Positions 11,831 through 20,175 of a stretch of 64,000 bases of DNA are shown here, piece after piece. The notes below the pieces were generated by a model. The model saw only the letters and a program-made list of their open reading frames with translations. It was not told the origin of the DNA and did not search any database. Location: assembly GCA_913062575.1 (NCBI GenBank), contig CAJXVT010000001.1, positions 1-64,000 of the forward strand, given 5' to 3'. Position 1 is the first letter of the stretch. Each line of letters begins with the position of its first letter. The DNA comes from an uncultured Flavobacteriaceae bacterium. GTDB lineage: Bacteria > Bacteroidota > Bacteroidia > Flavobacteriales > Flavobacteriaceae. A program made the translations under genes and the position numbers.

Positions 11831-12919
11831 CTATTTTTTTAATGTTGCGTTAAATGATGCTGTTGTTTTTGTATTGGTAATCGTGTCTTTTGACACATAG
11901 ATCCCTAAAATATTATTCTTATATGCTGTATTAGCCGTGGTAATCATAGATGCTGGATATGAAATGTTGTTCCAAACAGCTTCTGTAAAAGAGCCATCAG
12001 AATTTCGATGTACACTTACTTGTGATGCACCTAGTTCTAAACCATCTGCCGTAACCCAGTCAACAGGCATGTTGTATCCATTGTCAATTGCACTCGTAAT
12101 TCCTTCAAAATGAGTGATGATAGTACTGGTAGGATCGTTATTATAATTGAAAGCTTTGAAGTGGGTAAATTGTTTTGTTGATGCATTGTAATCAACTAAA
12201 AATCCTTGACTCAATTCTCCACGTACGTGTGTGCTAAATCCCCCAGATAGTGTATAATTGTTATTTCCATTATACCAGATTCCATAGAGTGAAGTACTGT
12301 AGGAGTTGGCTACCATATAGGTGAAACTGGTGTGGGTTTTTAGATCATAAATAAATGAAAATCCACTGGTAGGTTTGTGTTTAAGGTCATAATTACCAAC
12401 AGCCAAATCTCCCATGGTGCTATGCATGAACACATCATATACGTCACCTTTATCTACGTCACTTGGTCTAATGGTGATCCATTTTCCATTTCCATTAATC
12501 GATCCTTCATACAGAAAACCTAAGTTTCTATTTCCTGTGGATACTCGTTTATAAGCGCCGACCACACGAATGTTTCCTTTGGTAGCATTGTTTGGTCCAT
12601 AGCAAGATGTTAGTGTTACATCGTTAAATTTTGTGGAGCTGTAATCTAGTTGGTACCAGGTTCCTGAATTACCAGAATTACTTAATGGCCCCTTGTAAAT
12701 GACACCATGTGTGATGCTATCATTTTTGACTGTAAAAGTACCAGCGATATATACATCTTTAGAATCGAGTACACCTCTAATGCCTTGTATACCCGTAATA
12801 TTAGCATTTGGATCGTTAAATGACATGTACTTGACATGTTCATTAGTACCTTCTTTTTGTTCTTGTTTACAAGCTATGATGCTTATTAGTAATGAGGAAA
12901 TCAAAATTATTTTTTTCAT
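11831..12919 (-). CDS. Hypothetical lipoprotein co-transcribed with the sulfatase
   Basis: The family is not recognised. The 362-residue protein has a clear lipoprotein signal (hydrophobic residues 3-15, lipobox SIIAC with Cys 17) and a Gly/Asn/Ser/Tyr-rich body with recurring strand-turn patterns (GIRGVLDSKDVYIAGTF, then several GxxW/Y turns). These suggest a beta-propeller-like or other all-beta repeat fold. It is the first gene of a two-gene operon with the sulfatase, with a consensus -7 box 34 bases upstream. It may bind the sulfatase substrate at the cell surface, but that is only a guess from position. Confidence 0.75.
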   Translation of the reverse strand: MKKIILISSLLISIIACKQEQKEGTNEHVKYMSFNDPNANITGIQGIRGVLDSKDVYIAGTFTVKNDSITHGVIYKGPLSNSGNSGTWYQLDYSSTKFNDVTLTSCYGPNNATKGNIRVVGAYKRVSTGNRNLGFLYEGSINGNGKWITIRPSDVDKGDVYDVFMHSTMGDLAVGNYDLKHKPTSGFSFIYDLKTHTSFTYMVANSYSTSLYGIWYNGNNNYTLSGGFSTHVRGELSQGFLVDYNASTKQFTHFKAFNYNNDPTSTIITHFEGITSAIDNGYNMPVDWVTADGLELGASQVSVHRNSDGSFTEAVWNNISYPASMITTANTAYKNNILGIYVSKDTITNTKTTASFNATLKK

Positions 12920-12953
12920 AATAGTTTTTTTTAAATTCTGTGGTTAAAAAGGG

Positions 12954-12961
12954 CAAATTTA
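12954..12961 (-). promoter_or_regulatory. -7 promoter box (TAAATTTG) for the lipoprotein-sulfatase operon
   Basis: The minus-strand TAAATTTG matches TAnnTTTG exactly, 34 bases upstream of the ATG at 12919. Confidence 0.6.
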
Positions 12962-13069
12962 GTGGTGAAGTCTTGTCGTTTAAATTATGAACAAGTATTC
13001 TGTAGATACTAAAGCCCTATTTTATTCGGTAGTTTTTCTATCGCTGTTTTATAGCAAGTTATGAAAAAT

Positions 13070-13122
13070 AAACACCTGAAAACTAACCGTTTATGAAAAC
13101 AGGTATAAATACTCAGGTGTTT
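13070..13122. repeat. 10-bp inverted repeat in the spacer after lpd
   Basis: AAACACCTGA (13070-13079) pairs perfectly with TCAGGTGTTT (13113-13122). It lies in the 296-base spacer between lpd and the lipoprotein operon, which also holds two hairpins. Its role is unknown; it may be a backup terminator. Confidence 0.5.
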
Positions 13123-13143
13123 TCTAGTACAGTTTAGATATAA

Positions 13144-13170
13144 AAAAACCTCGCAATTTGCGAGGTTTTT
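13144..13170. terminator. Intrinsic terminator of lpd
   Basis: The stem AAAAACCTCGCAA/TTGCGAGGTTTTT is a perfect 13-bp inverted repeat with T-runs in both directions. The core CCTCGCAATTTGCGAGG is identical to the terminator at 43188-43218. A second hairpin (13184-13193 with 13199-13208, 10 bp) lies between it and the lpd stop. Confidence 0.85.
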
Positions 13171-13215
13171 AAGGTGTGTTATGAGATTCTGAAACAGGTT
13201 CAGAATCTGGTTTTA

Positions 13216-14604
13216 TTATAAGTGAATCACTTCATCATAAGCATCTGCAACAGCTTCCATAACTGCTTCACTCATTGTTGGGTGAGGGTGAATTGTTTTC
13301 AGTACTTCATGCCCTGTTGTTTCTAACTTACGTCCTAAAACAGCTTCAGCAATCATATCTGTAACTCCAGCTCCAATCATATGACAACCTAACCATTCGC
13401 CATATTTTGCATCAAAAATTACTTTTACAAATCCATCTGGTGTTCCAGCAGCTTTTGCTTTACCAGAGGCAGAGAAAGGGAATTTACCAACTTTTAATTC
13501 GTAACCCGCTTCTTTTGCTTGTACTTCTGTCATACCAACAGATGCAATTTCTGGAGTAGCGTATGTACAACCAGGAATATTTCCATAGTCAATAGCTTCT
13601 GTATGTAATCCTGCAATTTTCTCAACACAAGTAATTCCTTCAGCAGAAGCAACGTGTGCTAAAGCTGGTCCAGGAACTACATCACCAATAGCATAATAAC
13701 CTGGTAAGTTAGTTTGGTAGAAATCGTTGACTAAGATTTTATCTCTATCAGTAATAATTCCAACATCTTCCAATCCGATGTTTTCAATATTTGTTTTAAT
13801 TCCAACTGCAGATAAAACGATATCTGCTTCTAAAATTTGTTCTCCTTTTTTTGTTTTTACAGTCGCTTTTACACCAGCACCAGAAGTATCTACAGACTCA
13901 ACAGATGAGTTCGTCATTACTTTAATTCCGGCTTTTTTGATAGAACGCTCAAATTGTTTTGAAACATCTTTATCTTCTAAAGGCACTACGTTAGGTAAAA
14001 ATTCTACAATAGTAACATCAGTTCCCATTGAGTTGTAGAAATGTGCAAACTCAACTCCAATTGCACCAGAACCTACAACAATCATAGATTTAGGTTGTGT
14101 TGGTAATGTCATTGCTTCTCTATAGCCAATTACTTTTTTACCATCTTGTGGTAAGTTTGGTAAAACTCTAGAACGTGCACCAGTTGCAATAATAATATGA
14201 TCAGCACTATACTCAGTTACTTTTCCATCTTCTGCAGTTACATCTACTTTTTTACCAGTTTTAATTTTCCCAAAACCATTAATAATATCGATTTTGTTTT
14301 TCTTCATTAAAAAGGCAACACCTTTACTCATTCCTTCTGCAACATTACGACTACGTTTTATAACAGCATCAAAATCTTTATCGATTGCTTCTGCTTTTAA
14401 ACCATATTCATCTACATGCTTTAAATACTCATATACTTGTGCAGATTTTAACAATGCTTTTGTAGGAATACAACCCCAATTTAAACAGATTCCACCTAAG
14501 TTTTCTTTTTCTACTACACCAACTTTAAAGCCCAATTGAGAAGCTCTAATTGCTGTAACATAACCTCCAGGTCCACTTCCAATAATTAGTACGTCGTATT
14601 TCAT
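13216..14604 (-). CDS. lpd: Dihydrolipoyl dehydrogenase
   Basis: This FAD-dependent E3 subunit of 2-oxoacid dehydrogenase complexes and the glycine cleavage system reoxidises dihydrolipoamide with NAD+ in the cytoplasm. It has the N-terminal FAD motif GSGPGG, the redox disulfide C40/C45 in GGICLNWGCIPTK, a second NAD-binding GSGAIGVEF, the GDV segment of the FAD site, and the catalytic HPHPTMSE (His 441) near the C-terminus. Its 462 residues are standard. The leader between the -7 box (14687-14694) and the ATG is about 80 bases and contains a copy of an interspersed repeat (14631-14660). lipA, which makes the cofactor of the same complexes, is at 24877. Confidence 0.96.
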   Translation of the reverse strand: MKYDVLIIGSGPGGYVTAIRASQLGFKVGVVEKENLGGICLNWGCIPTKALLKSAQVYEYLKHVDEYGLKAEAIDKDFDAVIKRSRNVAEGMSKGVAFLMKKNKIDIINGFGKIKTGKKVDVTAEDGKVTEYSADHIIIATGARSRVLPNLPQDGKKVIGYREAMTLPTQPKSMIVVGSGAIGVEFAHFYNSMGTDVTIVEFLPNVVPLEDKDVSKQFERSIKKAGIKVMTNSSVESVDTSGAGVKATVKTKKGEQILEADIVLSAVGIKTNIENIGLEDVGIITDRDKILVNDFYQTNLPGYYAIGDVVPGPALAHVASAEGITCVEKIAGLHTEAIDYGNIPGCTYATPEIASVGMTEVQAKEAGYELKVGKFPFSASGKAKAAGTPDGFVKVIFDAKYGEWLGCHMIGAGVTDMIAEAVLGRKLETTGHEVLKTIHPHPTMSEAVMEAVADAYDEVIHL

Positions 14605-14630
14605 TGTATATGTTTTTATGATTTTATGTT

Positions 14631-14660
14631 GAAACTTCTCGACTTAACTCGAAGTGACAT
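14631..14660. repeat. Interspersed repeat, copy 1 (lpd leader)
   Basis: The 30-base element GAAACTTCTCGACT..ACTCGAAGTGACAT is related to copies at 36865-36893 and 54151-54202. It resembles short palindromic repeats common between flavobacterial genes and lies in the lpd 5' leader. Confidence 0.6.
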
Positions 14661-14686
14661 TTTGTTATTTTATTTTTTGTTGGATA

Positions 14687-14694
14687 CAAATTTA
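14687..14694 (-). promoter_or_regulatory. -7 promoter box (TAAATTTG) for lpd
   Basis: The minus-strand TAAATTTG is an exact TAnnTTTG match 82 bases before the lpd ATG. Confidence 0.5.
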
Positions 14695-14754
14695 AGCATT
14701 AGAATCGAGTTTGCTTCTCAATGTAACTAATAAATAATTTTGTGTATTGAAAAC

Positions 14755-15357
14755 TTATGAAGGATTCAGTACAACATCTTTTATGAATCTTTTTTTACAG
14801 TAAATTGATATCACATAATTAACCAGTAAATGCACCATAGCAATAGATACTATGGTATGTGGTGAAACACCCCAGAATTTATATGGGAAATAATAGGTCC
14901 AAACTCCAAAGTAGATGGTAATTATTTCTCCCACTGTTGGAAAAACAAGAACGATAGCAAAGATGTACATTAATTTTTTACTTCTAGTTGGTTTTGATAA
15001 GCTCTTAAAAATTTTAGTTTCCAAATTGTACATAAATGTAAAGGCTAACATCCAAACAAAAAACAAATATTTTGGTAATTGCGTATTGATATCATGGTAT
15101 TCCCAATACCCGAATTTAGTTCCATAATACTCAATTACTGTTCCAAGTGTTCCGGTAACTAACATGCCAATAACTGGAATCACTACATTTTGTTTGTCAA
15201 CTCGATATTTATTAATACGATACGCAATTCTTAGTCCTAAAATAATAGTTACCAAAGTTTGTTCCTTGTATAAAAGGCCAATTACAATCGCGGCTATAAT
15301 TACTTTTAGTAAATAAACAAGGGTATGCTTCATAGCAATTTTAAAATCTGAATTCAT
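14755..15357 (-). CDS. Multi-pass membrane protein, unknown function
   Basis: The family is not recognised. The protein has about 200 residues and five to six predicted transmembrane helices with short polar links, including a conserved-looking IEYYGTKFGYWEY segment and a VWTYYFPYKFWG segment. The start at 15357 (MNSDFK) lies 4 bases after the argS stop, whereas the longer frame from 15381 would overlap argS. I therefore prefer 15357, with co-transcription behind argS. Confidence 0.72.
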   Translation of the reverse strand: MNSDFKIAMKHTLVYLLKVIIAAIVIGLLYKEQTLVTIILGLRIAYRINKYRVDKQNVVIPVIGMLVTGTLGTVIEYYGTKFGYWEYHDINTQLPKYLFFVWMLAFTFMYNLETKIFKSLSKPTRSKKLMYIFAIVLVFPTVGEIITIYFGVWTYYFPYKFWGVSPHTIVSIAMVHLLVNYVISIYCKKRFIKDVVLNPS

Positions 15358-15361
15358 AGGG

Positions 15362-17137
15362 TTACATTTTTTTTGGTACATTAATTCCTAATAAAGAGAA
15401 TGCTGATTTAATAATATCGCTCACTTTTTTAGATAGTTGTACACGTAATACTTTTTTATCTTGATTTTCTTCTCCTAAAATGGATACGTTTTGGTAAAAA
15501 GAATTGAATTCTTTTACTAAATCGTAGGTGTAATTAGCAATCAATGCAGGCGAATGATTTTTTGCTGCAAGCTGAATTACTTCAGGGTAATTTTCTATAA
15601 TTTTTATTAATTCTTTTTCTTTTTCGTGTAATTCAATTCCTTTTACAGCTTTTGAATAGTCAAAAGTAGCTTTTCTTAAAATTGACTGAATTCTAGCGTA
15701 TGTATATTGAATAAAAGGCCCAGTGTTTCCTTGAAAATCTACAGACTCTTTTGGGTCAAATAAGATTCGTTTTTTAGGGTCTACTTTTAAAATGTAATAT
15801 TTCAACGCTCCTAAACCAATGGTTTTGTACAAGCTTTCTTTTTCTGCATCAGAATAACCATCAAGCTTTCCTAAATCTTGTGATAGAGCTCTAGCAGTAT
15901 CTGTCATTTCTAACATTAACTCATCTGCATCAACCACAGTACCTTCTCTAGATTTCATTTTCCCAGAAGGTAAATCTACCATACCATAACTTAAATGAAA
16001 CAATTCATCAGCCCATGAATAGCCTAATTTTTTTAAGATTAAAAACAATACTTTAAAGTGGTAATCTTGCTCATTTCCAACAGTATATACCATTCCGTTT
16101 ACATCTGGATAATCTTTAGAACGTTGAATTGCAGTACCAATATCTTGAGTCATATAAACCGCAGTTCCGTCAGAACGCAACACGATTTTCTCGTCCAAGC
16201 CATCATCGGTTAGATCAATCCAAACAGAGCCGTCTTCTTTTTTAAAGAATACACCATTTTTTAACCCTTCTTCTATATTGTCTTTTCCTAATAAATAAGT
16301 GTTGCTTTCATAATAATAAGAATCGAAATTAACGCCTAAGTTTTTATAGGTGGCATCAAAACCAGCATACACCCATGAGTTCATCATTTTCCATAACGCT
16401 ACTACTTCCTCATCTCCAGCTTCCCATTTTAATAACATTTGCTGAGCAGCAATAATTAAAGGTGCTTGTTTTTTAGCTTCTTCTTCTGTAGCTCCTTTTG
16501 CAACTAGTTCACTAATTTCTTTTTTATATTCTTGGTCGAACTTTACATAGTAATTTCCGACTAATTTATCACCCTTCAATCCTGTAGATTCTGGAGTTTC
16601 TCCAGCTCCATATCTTTGCCAAGCCAACATCGACTTGCAAATATGAATTCCACGATCGTTAATGATTTGTGTTTTATATACTTTCTTCCCTGATGCTTTA
16701 ATGATTTCTGCAACCGAGTATCCTAATAAATTATTACGGACATGTCCTAAATGCAGAGGTTTATTTGTATTTGGTGAAGAATATTCCACCAATACAGCAT
16801 TTTCTTCAGATGGAGTTACAAAACCGTAAGTATCATTTTTAGCAATAGAACTAAACGAATTTAAATACAATCCATCTTCAATTACCAGGTTCAAAAAACC
16901 TTTTACTACATTAAAACGTAATACTTCTTGTACGTTTTCTACAATGTAATTTCCTAAGTCGTTTCCAATCTGAACAGGGTTTCCTTTTTTATAGCGTAAC
17001 ATAGGGAAAACCACCACTGTAATATCACCTTCAAACTCTTTACGAGTTGATTGAAACTCTACAGAAGGAATTTCAGTTTCGTATAAAGAAGAAAATCCTT
17101 TTTTTACAGCGCTTTCTATTAGGGTTTGTATACTCAT
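15362..17137 (-). CDS. argS: Arginyl-tRNA synthetase
   Basis: This class I enzyme charges tRNA-Arg in the cytoplasm. From the ATG at 17137 (MSIQTLIESAV) it has 591 residues. It has an N-terminal Add-1 domain, the HIGH-like motif in SSPNTNKPLHLGHVRNN, a KMSKS-like segment SGKMKSREGTVV, and a C-terminal DALR anticodon-binding domain. An in-frame ATG at 17161 exists, but the -7 box (17159-17166) overlaps it, so 17137 is the better start. Confidence 0.95.
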   Translation of the reverse strand: MSIQTLIESAVKKGFSSLYETEIPSVEFQSTRKEFEGDITVVVFPMLRYKKGNPVQIGNDLGNYIVENVQEVLRFNVVKGFLNLVIEDGLYLNSFSSIAKNDTYGFVTPSEENAVLVEYSSPNTNKPLHLGHVRNNLLGYSVAEIIKASGKKVYKTQIINDRGIHICKSMLAWQRYGAGETPESTGLKGDKLVGNYYVKFDQEYKKEISELVAKGATEEEAKKQAPLIIAAQQMLLKWEAGDEEVVALWKMMNSWVYAGFDATYKNLGVNFDSYYYESNTYLLGKDNIEEGLKNGVFFKKEDGSVWIDLTDDGLDEKIVLRSDGTAVYMTQDIGTAIQRSKDYPDVNGMVYTVGNEQDYHFKVLFLILKKLGYSWADELFHLSYGMVDLPSGKMKSREGTVVDADELMLEMTDTARALSQDLGKLDGYSDAEKESLYKTIGLGALKYYILKVDPKKRILFDPKESVDFQGNTGPFIQYTYARIQSILRKATFDYSKAVKGIELHEKEKELIKIIENYPEVIQLAAKNHSPALIANYTYDLVKEFNSFYQNVSILGEENQDKKVLRVQLSKKVSDIIKSAFSLLGINVPKKM

Positions 17138-17158
17138 AGGTAGTTTAAAATTGAAGTG

Positions 17159-17166
17159 CAAAATTA
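17159..17166 (-). promoter_or_regulatory. -7 promoter box (TAATTTTG) for argS
   Basis: The minus-strand TAATTTTG matches TAnnTTTG. It lies 21 bases before the chosen argS start and overlaps the alternative one. Confidence 0.55.
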
Positions 17167-17237
17167 CATAATTTATTTGATTTTTTGCGGCAAATTTTTG
17201 GCTGTAAATTTAAACTGATTCTTGTTTAGAATAATGC

Positions 17238-17245
17238 TAAATTTG
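17238..17245 (+). promoter_or_regulatory. -7 promoter box (TAAATTTG) for the YkgJ-family gene
   Basis: An exact TAnnTTTG match, 7 bases before the ATG at 17253. It lies about 70 bases from the divergent argS box. Confidence 0.55.
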
Positions 17246-17252
17246 CAGTCTT

Positions 17253-17786
17253 ATGAAAGACATGAAAACGAGATTGGAAGAGTTGCCTAAATTGGCAGAA
17301 GAAACAAAAAAAGAGACCAAAAAATATTTCTCTAATTTAAAAAGGAGAACACCTAAGAATTTAGATTATGTAATGCAAGAATTACACGATGCTGAGTTTA
17401 AGAAAACGGACTGCTTAGCTTGTGGAAACTGTTGTAAAACTACAAGCCCAATTTTTACAGAGAAAGACGTTGAACGTATAGCGAAGCATTTAAGAATGAA
17501 AGTAGCTAAGTTTGAAAGTCAATACTTAGAACGTGATGATGATGATTTTATGGTATTGAAATCTGCGCCATGTAACTTTTTTGACGAATCAGATAACTCC
17601 TGTTTTATCTATGATGTTCGCCCAAAAGCATGTTCAGAGTATCCGCACACCAATCGTAAGAAATTTATTCAAATTACAGAATTAACTTTGGCTAACACAG
17701 AAGTTTGTCCAGCAGCCCATAGTATTGTAGAAGAATTAAAAAAGAAACTCCCTTTAGTGTCGAAAATTAAAAAAAGAAGGAGTTAA
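17253..17786 (+). CDS. YkgJ family cysteine-cluster protein
   Basis: This 177-residue cytoplasmic protein carries the YkgJ/zinc-or-iron-chelating cysteine cluster: CLACGNCCKTTSP near residue 50, then CNFFDESDNSCFIYDVRP and ACSEYPH further on. The family is thought to bind Zn or an Fe-S cluster; its function is not established. The N-terminal 40 residues are charged and helical. It is divergent from argS and convergent with a small gene only 5 bases away. A larger paralog of the same family lies at 46117-46983. Confidence 0.85.
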   Translation: MKDMKTRLEELPKLAEETKKETKKYFSNLKRRTPKNLDYVMQELHDAEFKKTDCLACGNCCKTTSPIFTEKDVERIAKHLRMKVAKFESQYLERDDDDFMVLKSAPCNFFDESDNSCFIYDVRPKACSEYPHTNRKKFIQITELTLANTEVCPAAHSIVEELKKKLPLVSKIKKRRS

Positions 17787-17791
17787 TTTTA

Positions 17792-18019
17792 TTAAGAGCT
17801 GGTAGGTTTACCTTTTAAGCGTTTTTCAACTTTTTGTTTTATCAACGTTAATCTCTTCATAATATCCATAATTGCAGGATCTTTTTCCTCTTTATAGATC
17901 TCATTTAAGCCCAAGATTAATTCTTTTGCTTCTCTTGAAATGATTATTCTTTCATTTGTTGTTAACGCTTTTAAACTTGTTTCTTCAAATTTTAAAGCTC
18001 TTTCTACCAACGTGCTCAT
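17792..18019 (-). CDS. Small helical hypothetical protein, 75 residues
   Basis: The family is not recognised. The sequence is polar and almost entirely helix-favouring, with regular leucine/isoleucine spacing (KALTTNERIIISREAKELI), and ends in a basic tail. There is no signal peptide. Sensible amino-acid use and a tight fit between neighbours support a real gene. It is followed upstream by a 250-base AT-rich spacer in which I see nothing else. Confidence 0.6.
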   Translation of the reverse strand: MSTLVERALKFEETSLKALTTNERIIISREAKELILGLNEIYKEEKDPAIMDIMKRLTLIKQKVEKRLKGKPTSS

Positions 18020-18269
18020 TATTTTTAAAAATTTATATCGTTATTGATTACTCCTTTAACTTCTTAACAATTTATAGTTGAGGTCTTTGGATCTTCAAGT
18101 TTCGTTTTTAATTATCAAGGAAACTGCTTAGACCTACTTTTAATGTAAGTTAGTAAACATACAAAATGTTTTATAAAGTTAATAAAAAAAAATAAATTAA
18201 ATTTCATATCAAATTTAAAGAGTGAAAAATGTTATTTAATTTTCTTATTTTTAGGAAAAATATTTCTCC

Positions 18270-19097
18270 TTGGAAACAATTATTAACTATTTCGATACCA
18301 TTCCATCTTTACATAGAAGTTTGATTCTTGTAGGTGGAATTACTTTTTTTTGGCTTTTAGAAGGAGCTTTACCACTTTTTAAATTCAATTATAAAAAATG
18401 GAAACATGCTTTTCCAAACTTGTTTTTTACAGCTACAACGATCATAATTAACTTTACGTTGGCTTTTTTATTATTAAATAGTGCTGATTATGTACAAGCA
18501 AATGATTTCGGGATTATCAATTGGTTGCCAGAAATGCCCTTGTGGTTGTATGCGATTTTAGGTGTGATTTTGTTGGATTTCTTTGGGGCTTATTTAGCGC
18601 ATTTTGTAGAACATAAAGTAAAACCACTGTGGATGATTCATTTAGTACATCACACAGATCATAAAGTAGATACAACTACAGCAAACAGGCATCATCCTTT
18701 TGAAAGTATGATCCGTTTTTCGTTTACACTATTTGGAGTGTTTGTTGTTGGAGCGCCAATTGCAATTATTATGATTTATCAATCTATGTCGTTGATATTT
18801 ACCCAATTTACGCATGCAAATATTAAAATGAATAAGCAAGTCGATAAAGCGTTGAGTTATATAATTGTATCACCAGATATGCATAAGATTCACCATCATC
18901 ACATGTTGCCATATACAGATTCTAATTATGGAAATATTTTTTCTATTTGGGATCGAATTTTCGGTACCTTTTCATATATGGAACGTGAAACTATTGTGTA
19001 TGGTGTAGATACGTTTCCAAATGAAACTACAAATTCGTCTTTAGTTGAATTGTTAAAACAACCTTTTCAAGGCTATCGAAAGCCTACGAATATGTAA
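18270..19097 (+). CDS. Sterol desaturase / fatty acid hydroxylase superfamily membrane protein
   Basis: This is an integral-membrane di-iron enzyme of the fatty-acid hydroxylase superfamily. The histidine boxes are present: HFVEHK, HLVHHTDH and RHHPFE in the middle and HKIHHHH near residue 210, set between about four transmembrane helices. The ORF has no ATG; a TTG at 18270 follows an in-frame stop at 18252 and is the only sensible start (TTG-E-T-I-I-N-Y). Possible roles are hydroxylation or desaturation of a lipid tail, a carotenoid or an ether lipid; sequence alone does not choose. It is a single gene, convergent with the serine hydrolase. Confidence 0.85.
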   Translation: METIINYFDTIPSLHRSLILVGGITFFWLLEGALPLFKFNYKKWKHAFPNLFFTATTIIINFTLAFLLLNSADYVQANDFGIINWLPEMPLWLYAILGVILLDFFGAYLAHFVEHKVKPLWMIHLVHHTDHKVDTTTANRHHPFESMIRFSFTLFGVFVVGAPIAIIMIYQSMSLIFTQFTHANIKMNKQVDKALSYIIVSPDMHKIHHHHMLPYTDSNYGNIFSIWDRIFGTFSYMERETIVYGVDTFPNETTNSSLVELLKQPFQGYRKPTNM

Positions 19098-19100
19098 TTA

Positions 19101-20174
19101 TTACTCAATAAAAACACCTTCTAATTCACCAACTATTTTTCTGATGTTTACACCAGATAGATTGGTTAAAATAGCAATAACCAGTTCTTTTTCTGGGTAG
19201 ATTAATAAAAAGGCTGTTGCGCCCATTCCGCCACCAGAATGCGCATAGCGTATTGTGTTGTTTTTTAGCTTTATTACACCGATTCCGATTCCATAACCAG
19301 TTTTTCTTCCTGTTGTCGTTTGTAGAGATGTTACCATTTCTGCAATTACTTCTTTTGACACCATTTTCGGATTGATAATTTCATTTCCAAACAAAATTAA
19401 ATCTTCTGAAGTAGCTACAAAACCGCCACCAGCTGCTTTAAATTCATTACTTACTTTTGGAGCAATAATTACTTTTCCGTTTTGCTTTACATAGAATTGC
19501 GTTCTATTTGGCATCTTCTTATCAGAAAAATCTAAAGAAGTATGTTGCATTTTTAATGGAGAAAAAATAGCGCTTGACATATAGTCTATATAATCTTTTC
19601 CTGAAGCATTTTGTACAACTACACTTAATAAGTTCCATCCATAAGTACTGTACTTGAATTTTGTTCCTGGATTAAATAGTAAAGAGTCGTTTTTAAATAT
19701 ATTTAACCCTTCAGTAATCGACATTTTGGTATTCATTAAAAACTCATTGCCATTATAATGTCTGATTCCAGCAATATGACCTGCAATTTGTTTTACCGTA
19801 AAATCGTATTTCTTCTTTGGGAAATCTGTAACATAATCATACAAACTACTATTAAAATTTAATTTACTGTTGTCAACTAGTTTAGCCATTGCTAAAGCAG
19901 TCAATGTTTTTGAAATACTTGCAACTCTAAACTGCGTTGTATTAGCAACTACTTTTTTTTCTGTTTTCACATCTGCATAACCAAAACCTTCAGACCAAAT
20001 AAGTTTTCCTTTATGGGAAACAGAAATTGACATTCCTGGAATTTGTTGATCTTTTAAGAATTTTGCTGCTAGTGCAGTTGCCTTATCTATTTTCTTTTGA
20101 TGTTGATTTTGGGCAGTTGTACACGAACTAATCATAAGTGCTAGTCCAAAAAATAAAATACTTGCTTTTTTCAT
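19101..20174 (-). CDS. Beta-lactamase-family serine hydrolase, lipoprotein
   Basis: This class C beta-lactamase/PBP-like hydrolase (357 residues) has a lipoprotein signal (lipobox ISSC, Cys 18). The nucleophile motif is S-I-S-K in RVASISKTLTALAM, a Tyr motif is in KYSTYGWNLL, and a HSGGGMGA segment takes the place of the KTG box. It starts 1 base after the upstream NamZ-like gene, so both are one operon. In Bacillus subtilis, namZ is grouped with a serine hydrolase of this superfamily (amiE/ybbE) for cell-wall recycling. A role on muropeptides is therefore likely here, as inference from context. Confidence 0.85.
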   Translation of the reverse strand: MKKASILFFGLALMISSCTTAQNQHQKKIDKATALAAKFLKDQQIPGMSISVSHKGKLIWSEGFGYADVKTEKKVVANTTQFRVASISKTLTALAMAKLVDNSKLNFNSSLYDYVTDFPKKKYDFTVKQIAGHIAGIRHYNGNEFLMNTKMSITEGLNIFKNDSLLFNPGTKFKYSTYGWNLLSVVVQNASGKDYIDYMSSAIFSPLKMQHTSLDFSDKKMPNRTQFYVKQNGKVIIAPKVSNEFKAAGGGFVATSEDLILFGNEIINPKMVSKEVIAEMVTSLQTTTGRKTGYGIGIGVIKLKNNTIRYAHSGGGMGATAFLLIYPEKELVIAILTNLSGVNIRKIVGELEGVFIE

Positions 20175-20175
20175 G

